In this document: piece after piece, positions 11,301-22,737 of the stretch
How the letters are laid out: every line of letters starts with the position of its first letter
Numbering within the stretch: the stretch's first letter is position 1
DNA from: Pleurostoma richardsiae
Lineage: Eukaryota; Ascomycota; Sordariomycetes; Calosphaeriales; Pleurostomataceae
Assembly (NCBI GenBank): GCA_030052745.1
Contig: JANBVO010000035.1
Coordinates: 186,001-250,000 of the forward strand
DNA: 64,000 nucleotides
Reading direction: 5' to 3'
Notes under the pieces: model-generated
The model's database searches: none
Told to the model about the DNA's origin: nothing
The model's input: the letters and a program-made list of their open reading frames with translations, nothing else
Position numbers and translations under genes: made by a program

Positions 11301-14300
11301 GAGCACGGACGGGCGGGCCCCAGACTTCATTCAGCAGCTGAATTGAGGTCATGGAAGCTGTCAGAAACGGGAAATATGGCCGCAGTTTGTCATCTCCAGC
11401 TCGCTAACATTGCCGGTCAAGGCATGAACCGCAAAGAGGAGCCTGTCATTTGGGGCCAAGGGACCGGCTCTCTAGCTTCGTGATGGGCGAGCCTAAGAAA
11501 ACTTTCCGTCATTCCCCATTCCGCCGGTGCGATGCGGAACATGCATCAGAAGCCCGAGAGAAGCCCCCCTTGAGCCAGTCGCGGGCGAGATCTGCCACCC
11601 TCTGCTGCCTCTGCAGCTTGATGAGCGTTGCGCTAGAGACGCGCCAGTGCCCGTAACGGTCAGTGCCTTCGCTATTTCCGTCCAATTGGCTGGACCATGT
11701 GCTCTAGAGTGGTGGTGAGTTCGTGGATCGCCCGGCATGATGCCATCTCAACGCTGAAGAGCGGTACTGCCTCTGCGCGCTCGGACCCCTTCCTGCGCAT
11801 CAAAGGCCACATCGGCGCCATCGTCTGGCAACTTTTGCAGGGTCGGGGGACCAAAGCCTGACGTGGCTGATGCAGGAGGCCACCGGAGGGTAGAGCTACG
11901 ACGCCATCATGACTTCTCGTCTGTTCTCCTCTATCTCTCTCCGCTCGCTCTGCCGTGCCGGCATTTTTCTCGGTGAGAGATGCGTCTCTGGTGCTGAGCG
12001 AGCAGCCACAGCCCAAAGCTCGCCCACTTTCCGCCAGACTCTAGCAACGCGCTAGGCGTCGTACCAAGCGACGATGCCGTTGTCAACGCTGTCAGATGGA
12101 CCGGGAAAGGGGCCGGTCTTGCACCATTCAGACTGCTGCTTATCTTGGAGTGCAAGCGAAGGATCCGATGTCTTGCCGGATAGTCTCCCCTGCGTCGAAA
12201 TAGACCCTTTTCTCGTCGATACGTTGCCGGCCGAGGACTGACGATGGCGCCAAGGGCAGCTACTCCGGTCCACCTCCACCAATGTGACATGGTCATGGCT
12301 TCCTGCCATTACGATCCCACTCAATAAGCTTCTCCTTGCCTGTACGGATGTACGGGACACGGAATACAGCTGGATCGGGACAGAGGAGCAGGCCCAAGTA
12401 TCCTCCGTCTTATCGTCCCACGACGCAACACACTGTATGATCATATGCAAGCAAGACAGGCCATCTGGCCCCTGAAGCAGGAGGAATCAGGGAAATGAAA
12501 CGTTTACTTTCTTTTTCTTGCGCGGCGGCGGTTCCTCAGCGTCGGAGACGCGCCAAAGGTGCGGCAGAACAAAGAGAAGAACTGCCTGGTTCCCGGTAGC
12601 GTGGAAAAGACAGCAAGAAAAGCTCTGGATCCTCAACGTGGGATCCCTGTCGACGGGACCGTTCGACTTTCCACATCTGGGCCGTAACGACAGCGCGACG
12701 GAGGGAGAGGCAACGCTGGATGATACGCAAATGCAGCATTGCAATGCAGAGTAACCTGTTTTTGTCGACTTCTGCAGTTCTCCAGCTCGTACCTTTACGG
12801 CAGGTTGACCACTCGATCTTGACGGAGTCAGTCCCTGAAGAAGGATGGCCTTTTCTAGTGTTCAAATAGTACATGCCTCTCGCAGGCCGGTGATCCACCC
12901 CTGATGGAAGGGTATCGCATCGGCCATACCACTCTCTGCCTACCGCGCGCACTACTTCAAGCTGCCTTCCTTGCTTCCACGTCTCGACGGTCCCACTGGA
13001 CGAGCTGGGATCCAGAATCGGCCAGGTCTTCCGAGCATCGTATCTCCATCTCCATCGCTTGGTGTTTAGGGGGGTGCGTGCGCGCCCGTGGAGGATTGAG
13101 GTCTTGGCCCTCCTCCTTCCCCCCAGGGATCGCCGAGGGAGGACCCGAGAGTGTGAGGAAGCCTGTCTGCCACGAGGTCTCCTCGCCGCAGGAGGCAGTG
13201 ATCAGCGGAGCGCAACTCCGTAAAGAGAAGAGGGGGTGTGTCAAAGCACCGGCCACTGCCGACGTCTTCTTATCTCAAAGTCGTAGTCGCATTGACGACG
13301 ACGTATACACGGCGTATGTACGCCCTCGTGGAGGCAAGTCCGAAAGGATGCAGGTGCCATGAATGTGGTCTTTGAACGGATCGCGTTCCGGCTCCTTTGC
13401 TCCCAGCATCTGCGTACCTGTCACGATCGGCGCTCGGAAGGGCTCCGGACGACCCTGGTGCGCCTACCACCGAACGTCTCGAATTCTCGGCAGCGGTGAC
13501 TACAACATTGTTCGGACATCCAACGCTCTGTAGTACGATGGCTTCTATGCTCGGGTATGTATTAGAGCCTGCGATGCGTCGGGCTACTGGGAGTTGTTGT
13601 TTCAGCGAGGGCACCGGCCCGATGCATCTGTTAGTAGCAGCTGACTACTGCCAGATATCCAGACCGCCCCTGGATTGAGATGTGTCTATTCTGTCTGCCT
13701 GCTACACGCTCCTTCAAGTCGATGCACTTGTGAAGTGAAAGGTTCGGTTCAAGCTTAAGCCGAAGAGCTTACAGAGCCATCTTTACCGTGAAGAGCCTAA
13801 GCAGGTATTCAGAAATCGCCAGGGTCTCTCTCATGTACCTTCCCGGTCCCGTGGCCCCCGGTCCGGCATTGTAGATCAAACGGACTTTTTCATGCCTTCT
13901 TTCAATACTTATAAGGTGACCCAGTCGTACGGGGATAAGGCAATAAGGATACCACACCGTTTAGTGAGCCTCCGCAGTAGATCGGATGAACCAAGATCGC
14001 TGGACGAAGATCGGCCAACCCCCGACTGGCGAAGGTTGCCGAGTGGCAAGACGGCAAAGCTCTTCTCTAGACTGGACGATGGAGGGTGTCTCTCGGCTGT
14101 GGTCGGCTGTGAAGCGAACACCTCGCACCTATTGACGCTATGGAGTAGATATGGATACTTTGTTGAATGTTCTCCTCTTATATTCGCCGCCTCGCTATAG
14201 CCAGGGGCGGGTTTCTCGCCTGTTAGTTGCTGGTAACTATGGACCGGGAGCCAGACCTCCCGCATCCCGGCCCGGGGCCGGTCGGTCCGTCGACGAGGTC

Positions 14301-16254
14301 ACATCGAGCCTCCATTTCGGTGCGCACCGTAAGGTACCATACCTGCTCAACTTTGGTTAAGGGCCAGGAACAAGCGCTACTATGTACTTGCACCATCTCG
14401 ATCCGACCGTTCGCTCTTGGCCTGCTCTAGTGCTCTGGAAGCTTGCTGTAAAACGAAACGGCGCGCTCTACATGGTGTGATCCCCTCTGCAGGCCCGTTG
14501 CAGTTTTGCAACCCTGTCCGCATCACCCCACATCGTGTTTCAACTGCGACCTCAAACGACACCAGCGCCCACCTCGTCCAGCCCAGGCTTTCTTGGGAGG
14601 CTGGGCTTTCCAGGAGCTCAGCCACCAGCTGTCGTCGCACCAAGCCGGTCTCGACCTGCCGACCTGCTCTGGCCTGGGCACTTGTTTGTCTCCCTTGCTT
14701 GGTCCAGGCTTTGTTCTCCAGGTCTGAACCCCGCGAAAGGGGGAAAAAGAAGGTTTCAAAAGAGACAACCTTGATGTGGTTCTCCGCTTGCTGTGCCATA
14801 TGCGGGCGCGACTCCAAGCGAGAGCCGGAGAGAGGCCTGAGCCCGGTCCGTCGTTCAAGAAGTAACGTGAAGGGGTTCGTCCGCTGCTGGAAAACAACGG
14901 AAATGGCAGCCTGCGCCCGGCCTTAGTTCCGTGCGCACAGGAGTCTGTGTGTTGCGAACGGGTTCGAGCGCACGCCGCCCAGGGATCCATAGCCTGTCAT
15001 CAACACTTTTGCATATTCCTCGCATAACAATCCCAGAAAAATATCCTTTCGTTACCAACAACGCCAGTCTGCAAATGGCTGGGACGACGTCGCAGAGGAT
15101 GACAGGAAACCTCGCTCCTGTCGGCGTCTCTCCTGCCGGACAGGTCGGGGACAAGTGCCGAGCTGCAGGCCCAGACAACCTTCCTCCACAGTGAGGATTG
15201 GGTAGCAGACAGGGCCATCGACTGGATGCCTCCCCATAACACCTCCGCTATTCTCGGCGATATTCGCTGCAGGTACATGCAATCCTGCAGTTCTGCTCGC
15301 CTTTATGGCGATAGGAGCGTCGCATGGCAGATATTTATCTGCCGTAAACGTCCGGTTGCCGGTACATCGCGTCTCGCTCACCGTCTGTTGCGATGCTACC
15401 CTAGCAGGCCTTGCACTGTCGTCTCTACCAGCCACTGCTACTACAACTGCTACTGCCACTACTACTGCACCTGTAATGTTGTATACCCTATGACCCCTCC
15501 GGGGAATGGTCACAGCAATGTCGCCATTGGCGCCATATGGGTTCCAGGGGCACTGAGAAGGTGAGCGACTGGGTTGAGTGGGCGGATACCCCTATTCTTC
15601 GCCCCTCGGAGAATATCGATCTGTCTCCCGCGCTTCGCGGCCCGATCAGGACAGACAGACGAGGCGTGCAGGCTATCGCGGTCTCGTGAGATGCTGCGAT
15701 GTGGAGCAGGCTGGAGCGTGCGCTCTACAGCTGGCTTGCGCCACTCCAGAGCTGTCATCCTCCCGGGAGAATATCATGAACAGATCCCGGTCATCCCTCA
15801 CCGCTCATAGTCTAACGTGGTGCAACTGATCCATGCCCTTGTTCCCTGGCACTGGAGGACTCTACCTGAGGACAAAAACACCTACAGCTGCGTCTGCCGT
15901 ACGATGGGATGACACCATCGGATCTGACGGAGCGTCAAGAGACTCTCGTTTGCATCTTCACGGGAATGGTCGGTCACTGGGCAGTTTTGGGGGCAAGGAC
16001 AGAAAGACCATACAGAACACTGTCGCGACAGCTTAGCGATGTTGGCAAACGGGTGAACGGCCAATTCTCGAGGTGTCTAGTTTGGCAAGACATCTGTCAA
16101 CCCGTCAATGGTGTGGCTGAAAGTCTCTCCATAGCATTATACCTGTCTATTGAGACATGCTTGAATTCATTGACCTGGTATTGCACCTGGTATTGAGTCT
16201 ATATTGCGAAGCTCGTAACAATACAGCTACACCCATTCATCACGACATCTCCCT
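8327..16254. other. 7.9-kb gene-free stretch upstream of the scaffold gene
   Basis: No frame here resembles a protein family. The longest open frames (about 200 aa, for example 9267-9875 +) have random-looking composition and no conserved motif or plausible splicing. The GC level is moderate, so this does not look like AT-rich repeat-induced-mutation debris. Small features are a TGAT/GGAT tetranucleotide run (8872-8896), a purine-rich patch around 9400-9450, a direct repeat ATCGATGTT at 9054 and 9069, and a TACGGAGTA motif at 11008-11016. I saw no tRNA. It may be regulatory DNA or hold non-coding transcripts. Confidence 0.45.
8872..8896. repeat. TGAT/GGAT tetranucleotide microsatellite
   Basis: A short run of ATTGATTGATTGA passes into TGGATGGATGG, about 0.55 kb upstream of the scaffold start. 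It is a simple repeat with no coding potential. Confidence 0.75.
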
Positions 16255-18084
16255 TCAGTCCTCATCCCAGTTCTGTGCTTGGTTAGCCTCTGTTTTGAAC
16301 GTCCAGGTGGATGGAGCCAAGTCAACTTACAGGGTTGGGACCCGGCGGCTTTGGTCCTCCTGCTTGTCTTGCGACGATGATCTGGTCAACTGACAGAACT
16401 GTCCGGGCAGCCTCGGTTGCTAGCCGGATAGCCCAATTCTTCGTCACCAGGAGATCCAAGATGCCTTCTTCCTTCGCGTCCAACGTGCCGGTGCCGTCCT
16501 CGTTCTGTTGGAGTCAAAGTCAGCATTCAGTATTCAATAGCCAAGGGCACTAGACATGCAAACTCACCTCGACATCTACTCCTGTCGTCCACTCGTCCTT
16601 CTTGTGATGCGCAGCATACAGTCTGCTCAGGACCTCCGTGGCATCCAGACCCGCACTCTCCGCAAGGGTCCGAGGCACCACCTCGAAAGCCTCGCCGTAC
16701 TTCTTGATCGCGTACTGAGGTAGACCCTGAGTCTTCTCCCCAACGGCCTGTATCCTCTCCACGAGCTGTGTCTCCGTAGCACCCGCACCAGGCACCAACC
16801 GCGGGTCCTTCGTGATAGCCTTCACGACATTGACACCGTCGTCAACAGCCCGCTCGATATCGTCAAGGTGATTCTGGGTCGCACCCCTCAGAACAATTGT
16901 TGCCGTCCGGGTGACCTCGCTCTCCTGTCTGAATACCGTTACCCGGTCACCGCCAATCTCCATGGTCTCAACCACGTCCACAGAACCCATCTCGTCGGGC
17001 ATGGGAGCTCCCAACCTAGCCAAGGGCGTAGCACCAACGACCCGGCATACTCGCCGCAGCTCAAACTTGCTAAGGATTTTGATGACGAGGATGCCATAGC
17101 GGTTGAGATAGTGCATGGCCAGTTCACCAACGGTCGACCCAGCCACGACAACTCTCAGACCGACATCGTGGAGCTCCTTGATCGCAGTCTCCATCTGGTG
17201 CTCCTCGCCCTTGGTGAAGTCCATCATCTCTTTAGCGTTGTGGAGCAAGACCGTGCCCTTGGTCTCGGTCTGGCTGACGTCGATGGGGCACGAGTACACT
17301 CCGACCTTCGCCTTGGTCGCCTTCTTGACCGAACCGTTCGGCTCCTTGCCAAAGACCATACCCTTGACGACCCGGCTCTGCTCCAGACTGCCACCCATGA
17401 TCTTGACCACCCGGATGTTGTCAACGTTTAAGTTCGTGGGGTTCTTGGGAAGAACAGCGAGAACCGCCTCAGAAACTAGGTCGGCAAGGAAGTCCTCGCT
17501 CCCGCTCTGCTTGCTCGCCACGACGGTCCTGATAGCTTTGCTGAGCTCCTCCTGATCCCGAATGTCATCCACCTTCTCGACGACGAGCTCTTCCAGTGCA
17601 TCCAGAGCGATCTTCTGTGCGCGCTCGTACCCGGACACGATATCAGAGGTCTTGAGGCCCATCCGGAGCAAGTCCTCTGCCTTCCGAAGGAGCTCGCCGG
17701 CGAGCACGATAACAAGGTTTGTGGCGTCGCCCATCTCAGCCTCCTGCTGCTGGCTCGCCATGACGAGCAGCTTGGCAGCAGGATGGACCACGTCGAGCTC
17801 CCTCAGGATGGTGGCGGCATCAGAGGTGAGGATCATCTTCTGGAGGTGGTTGATGACGATCTTGTTCCGACCGTAGGGACCGAGGGAGGTCTGGACGGTC
17901 GACGAGATGGCTCGGCAAGCATCGATGTTCCGCAGGACCGCTCCATCCTCGGAGTCGTAGCTATGTAGCATCTTCATTAGCGAGAGCTCAAGCAAGCTGC
18001 AGAGCCGTGAGGGTAAGGTCAGTACCTATTGTAGCCCTGTTTGAAGAGGCCGGCATTCGGCGCGTTGGGGATGTTTAATGACAT
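16255..18084 (-). CDS. CCT8: Chaperonin CCT/TRiC subunit theta
   Basis: Theta subunit of the cytosolic group II chaperonin, which folds actin, tubulin and other clients using ATP. Four exons: 18084-18026, 17960-16568, 16504-16331 and 16272-16255, giving 547 aa, the normal length. The first exon reads MSLNIPNAPNAGLFKQGYN and joins to SYDSEDGAVLRNIDACRA; the last, 18-nt exon encodes only NWDED and the stop. The ATP-site region LGPYGRNK is present, as is the GAGATE stretch of the C-terminal equatorial domain. The usual GDGTN reads GDATN here. The gene is divergent from the HMG-box gene, with 495 bp between the start codons and a CCAATCA box between them. Confidence 0.96.
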
Positions 18085-18579
18085 GGTGAAAGTATCTCGA
18101 CTGTGTCGGGTCAGAGACTTTGCTCTCCTTACGTGACACCTCGACCTTTCTTTTCCAGTTGAGGGGCGCTATATGAGGCTCCGAAAAAAGTTCTGGGGTT
18201 GAGAGGTGAGTGCAGCAGCCTGGTGTGGGTTGGGCGCGGCGGGCCAATCAGTGCTCTGGTGCAATTTTGTAAGCCCGACCACCGAGGCGCCGTCCCCGTC
18301 TGCTTGCTCTGCCCCTTGTGTCTCTTCAGCCTCACTAGGAGCTCAGTATTTGCTGAGCCCGACCTCCATCTCGTCAACAATGCCAGGCGCAATATCGTGA
18401 ATAGAGCGCCTTTTTTTCTTCTACAATAGACTTTTGTCCATTTTCTTTGCCTCCTCCAGAAACATCACACCGAGGAGTGCAGACTTTAATCCCTTATCTC
18501 TCGTCACCTATCAACCGACATCTTCTCCCTGTCGTCTACTGCGCATAAAAGCATCTCACGGTCTAGATTCGAATTCATA
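18085..18579. promoter_or_regulatory. Shared divergent promoter of CCT8 and the HMG-box gene
   Basis: This 495-bp gap separates two start codons that point away from each other. It contains a canonical CCAATCA box at 18244-18250, the site bound by the fungal CCAAT-binding (HAP) complex, 160 bp from the CCT8 start. The half near the HMG-box gene is pyrimidine-rich, typical of fungal core promoters. Confidence 0.65.
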
Positions 18580-19803
18580 ATGGCTCCTTGTAAGATCTCA
18601 ATTCGCTCTCCCGCTGTCACTGTGCCTTCCTGTCGCACACATGACCGGACCTTCGCCCGCCTCTCGACTCCTTCAGGCTCACTAGCGACCACATCATGGC
18701 GCTGCCCTCCTGTTCTTGCCCTGCCTGTCCCTCTTCATCCTCCCCCCTGTGCACGTCTTCCAATCAATCGACAACAAAGCGAGACTAACAGTATCCTCCC
18801 ACCAGCAAATGCCATCCCGCCTGCCCTGCCCCCCTCCGTTGAGGAGGCTTACCGGCGCAAGTGCCTGCAGCTGAAGCAGCGGACCGGCGAGGTCGAGGAA
18901 GCCAACGACGCCGCGCGCGCGCGCCTCGTCCGGCTCAAGCGGCAGGTCGAGAAGATGCGCGTCGAGCGCGCCTTCCTGCTGGAGCAGCTCGCCAAGCGCA
19001 CGAGCACCAACGTGGAGGACTCCGAGGGCAGCCCAAGCCCGCCGCCCACCGTACGTCAGACATCACCGCTACCAGCAGCACACGCCCACCACCATCACCA
19101 CCGCGGCTCCCGATCACCGTCCTCAGCATCAGGTCTGGCGGCTAACCTGCACCGGCAGCCCACGGCGAAGCCTCTGCGCACCAAGCGCGGCCACCGCAAG
19201 CCTTCGCTCGCGCCCGGCGGGAGCGGCGGGCTGGACGCCGCCTCCGCGGCCCCCGGCTCGACGTTCATCAACCAGAGCGTGAACACCCTATCGCCCAGCT
19301 CGGACGCCTTCTCCCACACCCACGCGGACTCCCAGAAGGAGCCGAAGGACCAGAAGGACGGGGCCGAGCACGAGGACGACGAGGACGAGGCGGCCCCGTC
19401 GTCGTCGTCGCGCGCCAACGGCGTGAGCAAACCCCCGAAGAAGCCCGTCAACGCGTTCGAGCTGTACTGCGCCGACGCTCGCCCCAAGCTGCTGGCCGAC
19501 AAGGAGGAGGGTGACGCCGGCAGCAGCAGCATCGAGGAGGAGCTCGCGCGCGGCTGGAAGGACCTGCCCGAGACCGAGAAGGAGGAGTACCAGACGCGGC
19601 ACGACGAGGAGCTGGCCAAGTACCAGAAGGAGAAGGAGGCGTATGAGAAGAAGAGCAAGGCCGAAGCGGCGGAGGCCAAGGCCGCCGACCCGCCCGCCGC
19701 TGAGTCTCAGGCGGAAGACACGCCTGCGCGGGACGAGGACGTGGAGATGGCGAACTATGACACCGAGCAGGACACTCCCGGTGTTGAGAAGCACGAGGAG
19801 TGA
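18580..19803 (+). CDS. NHP10: HMG-box protein, INO80-complex subunit type (Nhp10/Nht1-like)
   Basis: A predicted nuclear chromatin protein. Exons are 18580-18589, 18806-19050 and 19159-19803, about 299 aa. The 10-nt first exon gives MAP plus one base, and the join restores MAPSNAIPPALPPSVEEAYRR. Residues 15-70 form a charged coiled coil (EEAYRRKCLQLKQR on). A basic KPLRTKRGHRKPS stretch and a Ser/acidic linker follow. A single HMG box spans about 177-255, starting KPPKKPVNAFELYC, with an acidic C-tail. Coiled coil plus one HMG box matches the INO80 HMG subunit, though another HMG protein is possible. Both introns (216 and 108 nt) carry CTAAC branch points close to their acceptors, yet are multiples of three without stops, so the unspliced frame is fully open. 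Confidence 0.78.
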   Translation: MAPCKISIRSPAVTVPSCRTHDRTFARLSTPSGSLATTSWRCPPVLALPVPLHPPPCARLPINRQQSETNSILPPANAIPPALPPSVEEAYRRKCLQLKQRTGEVEEANDAARARLVRLKRQVEKMRVERAFLLEQLAKRTSTNVEDSEGSPSPPPTVRQTSPLPAAHAHHHHHRGSRSPSSASGLAANLHRQPTAKPLRTKRGHRKPSLAPGGSGGLDAASAAPGSTFINQSVNTLSPSSDAFSHTHADSQKEPKDQKDGAEHEDDEDEAAPSSSSRANGVSKPPKKPVNAFELYCADARPKLLADKEEGDAGSSSIEEELARGWKDLPETEKEEYQTRHDEELAKYQKEKEAYEKKSKAEAAEAKAADPPAAESQAEDTPARDEDVEMANYDTEQDTPGVEKHEE

Positions 19804-20249
19804 GCAAAGCAGGGTGCGTAACGGTTGCTGGGGGGGTCTATGATGGCCTGGTAGTGGTGGAACGGACGGATGGGCGTTGCGGAGTCGACGAGGGCACGTT
19901 CTGGCTTCGGAGTGTACAACATAAATCACGGCGGAATAAAAAAGGGCTGCAGAGCAGGTGTGTCGTACACTTGCTCGCCCATGGATTCTCTTTTTGCTAG
20001 ACGGACTGTATCCTCCATCAACGCCTAATTAGCTACAAGGCACCTCGCCAAGTACAGGGCATACGATATAGCACCGATTTCTCTTTTGCTTCCTATTCCA
20101 CACGCTCGTCCATGCCATGTACTCCGTAGTTTCACAAATGTCCAGACATGACACATACAGAGACTAAAAGAACAAAAAAAGGCTCCGAAATGCAACAGTG
20201 TGTGCACCCAACGCCGGTGTCGCAGCATGATGCTGTCCAAAATGGGCCA
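19804..20249. other. Convergent 3' intergenic region
   Basis: Short gap between two genes that end facing each other. It probably holds both 3' UTRs. The only notable motif is TACTCCGTA at 20120-20128. I see no gene. Confidence 0.5.
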
Positions 20250-22055
20250 CTAGTCTACGCCCGCGTACAGGTCGACGACAATATTTACCGCGGCGACGAG
20301 GATCTCTGCAGCGATGAGAATGATGACTACGCACGAACGTGCCCAAGTTAGTGGCGAACGCCCTTTACTTTCCGCAGGAGGGGGTAGGGGGATGACTGTA
20401 CGAACCTATCCACTCCAGCTTCTCCCCGTGCCCGTGGCTCAGCTGGTCCTTGAGCACAGCGAGCAGGTCGGCGATGACGTCCAGCCTCTCGGTGAGCAGG
20501 CCGACGCGCTGGTCCATCTCGAGGTAGCTCCGCACGGCCTGGTAGACGGGCTCGAGCTGGGGCTCGACCCAGAACAGCTCCGGGGTGTCGAGGACGGAGC
20601 CGTTGAGGTGGATGTTGATGCGCAGGATGAAGAGCTCGCCGATCTGCATGTTGATCTCGCTGCGGGTGAGGGCGATCTTGCCGGTCAGCGCGATCTGCGT
20701 CGGGATGTCCTTGCAGGTGTCGATCGTCGAGGCGATGAGCTCCTCGAAGAGCGAGGTCTGGAGAGGGATTAGTCAGTCTCGAAGACGGGGACCTGGGGGA
20801 GGGGCCATTCTGTCGAGAGTCTTACCTTCACACTCTGCGCCAGAGCGTGCGAGATGGCCAGTTTTATCATGTAGTTGTTCTTGTCGCGCAGCGCAATGAA
20901 ATCGTTGTATATTCGCGCCTGATACTCCCGCGTGTAGTAGAAGTTGAAAAACTCTGCCTCAACATCGTCCGGCGCCAGCTTCTCCAGTTCGAATTTGGAG
21001 ATATCCTTCAGGAAGCGCTGTTCCTGCAGCAGGGACATGCCCCATATCACGACGACGCCGTAGTCGAAAAGGAAAACCTCGGGCGTGTGGACCTCGATGT
21101 CGAAGTCGGGTAGATCGGATATCGCGTGCTCGTCGGACATCCCGTGTTCCACAAGATCGACTTGCGACGCAGCGCCGTCGACATGATAGCCATTCCCCAC
21201 GCCAGAGTTCTCTCCTTCGGAGCGGAGGTCGATGAGGTCCTGTCGGAAGGAAGAGGAGAGCGGGACGTCCCCGGTAGAATGCCTTCGTTCATACGGACGG
21301 GCCGGTGCGGACTGGACCTGTAATAGTCGCTCGGCGTTCGCACTCTCAACCTGCTTGCTGTTGTAGTTGTATGGCGTATATATGCATTCGTCGATCAGCT
21401 TGGGGTTCGCGCCTTTTGACTTGCCGCGACCCTTCAGGAAGCGCATGAGTCCCTCCATCTGGTACTTGTTCGCCGTGCAATACGCTGTGACCCTAGGCAG
21501 CTTGTCCCGGTCGGCCTTGCCTAGACGTGCAGCATCTCTCCGCGCCGTGGGGTCCTTGATACGGGTGTACTGCGAGTACACGTCCCTCCCACTCTCCTCG
21601 TCCACGCCGTCCTCCCCTAGTTCCGGGTTCGGCAGAAGCTTGAGCTTCTGCGCCGTCTTGGTGCTCCGCTGGGGCCCGATCTTGGAGGCCGGCACGACTG
21701 GGAGTGTGGCGATCGTGCCATGGCTGTTGCGTCGGCGCAGCTTGCTGTTCAGCGCGGCAAGCATAGGCGGTCCTGCGGCCAGGTTTCCCGTGGAGACCCC
21801 ATAGTTTGATACAGAGCTCGAGCTCGCTCCAGTGTTGGCAGCATGGTGTGATGGGCGGTGGCGCGGAGGGTCGGGCTCCAACTGGATTGTCTTTGTGACT
21901 GGATTGGGATCGAAGGTCACAGTCCTCGGTGGTTTAGGACGGGCCGCAGGAGCAGCCGGAGTCGGGGCCGGGGCCGGGGCCGGGGCCGGAGCCGTAATCG
22001 CCGTGTCGGTATCGTTGTCGAGCAGAGGGGAGCTCTCCGTGGTGGTGCTTGCCAT
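20250..22055 (-). CDS. RMD1: Rmd1/DUF155 family membrane-anchored protein
   Basis: Member of the DUF155 family (yeast Rmd1, human RMND1 kin), linked to meiotic division in yeast and mitochondrial translation in animals. Three exons: 22055-20826, 20757-20406 and 20326-20250, about 552 aa. The N-terminus is long and disordered, including an Ala-Pro dipeptide run coded by a GGGGCC-type DNA repeat. The conserved core includes VTAYCTANKYQME, FDYGVVVIWGM and EAEFFNFYYTRE. The C-terminus is one hydrophobic helix (IVIILIAAEILVAAVNIVV) followed by DLYAGVD, the family's usual tail anchor. The last intron has an unusual GTTCGT donor, supported by the reading frame and a CTAAC branch point. The start at 22055 gives MASTTTESS. 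Which DUF155 paralogue it is remains uncertain. Confidence 0.87.
21964..21987. repeat. (GGGGCC)4 hexanucleotide repeat inside a coding exon
   Basis: Four perfect GGGGCC units on the + strand lie in exon 1 of the Rmd1-like gene and encode an Ala-Pro run in its disordered N-terminus. The + strand is the non-template for this minus gene's mRNA, so the mRNA carries the C-rich version. Confidence 0.9.
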
Positions 22056-22737
22056 GGCGGCGTCGGATCTTGGGGGCTCAACTGTTGCAGCACCGGGAAG
22101 CGAAGGTGTCGCAGAGCAGAGACACAACGGAGCTGTCCAACCCTATCAAGACCCCATGAAACAATCAAAGGGACTCCAGGTTGGCCAGTGTGCAAAGTCG
22201 GCGCGGCGACAGCAACTTGAGAAGGCTGTGTGTCTGTATGTGGTGGGATATGAGGCTAGAAATGGCCGTGCAAACAGCAGCTCGTGAATGGGGAGATGGT
22301 TCGATTGATTCTTCTAATCGATTAGTTCAGATGACGTCGCTAGATTTTCACGGCCTCCAAGTGACCGACCGCCCACGGTCCGGTATTGCTGCCATCGTTT
22401 AGCGGGCTGCAGTCTGCAATGGTGCAGAAATGCGGGGGAGCGAGGCACTGCTCATTCGCCAATTCGGCGGTTGAGCACTGACCCGGACCAAGGTTCTGTC
22501 AATGCTTCACGCCGTTAAATTACTGAGGAACTGAAGATGGATATAGAATCTGTTCATACAAAGCCGTGCACAATTATGCTGTCTACCTGAAAGTGGCTTA
22601 CTGACGCGCTCGATTGAATAAGTCTCCTGCAGCGTTCCCCTCCTTGCTCCCTGACTCGACAAACCGCTCCTCGTCATCTACAGGGCTGATTAACAGTTCT
22701 GCGGGGATGAACTGTTCATGAAATCTGCAGTGCATCG
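22056..22737. other. Rmd1-like promoter and 3' flank of the oxidoreductase gene
   Basis: Gap between two minus-strand genes. Visible elements are a perfect 12-bp palindrome CTAATCGATTAG (22314-22325) and, just beyond, a CRE-like TGACGTC (22332-22338), about 0.27 kb upstream of the Rmd1-like start. I see no gene. Confidence 0.5.

Noticed and set aside
8327-16254. Old transposon relics in the large gap
   Set aside because: No transposase- or polymerase-like peptides, terminal repeats or AT-rich mutated blocks could be seen.
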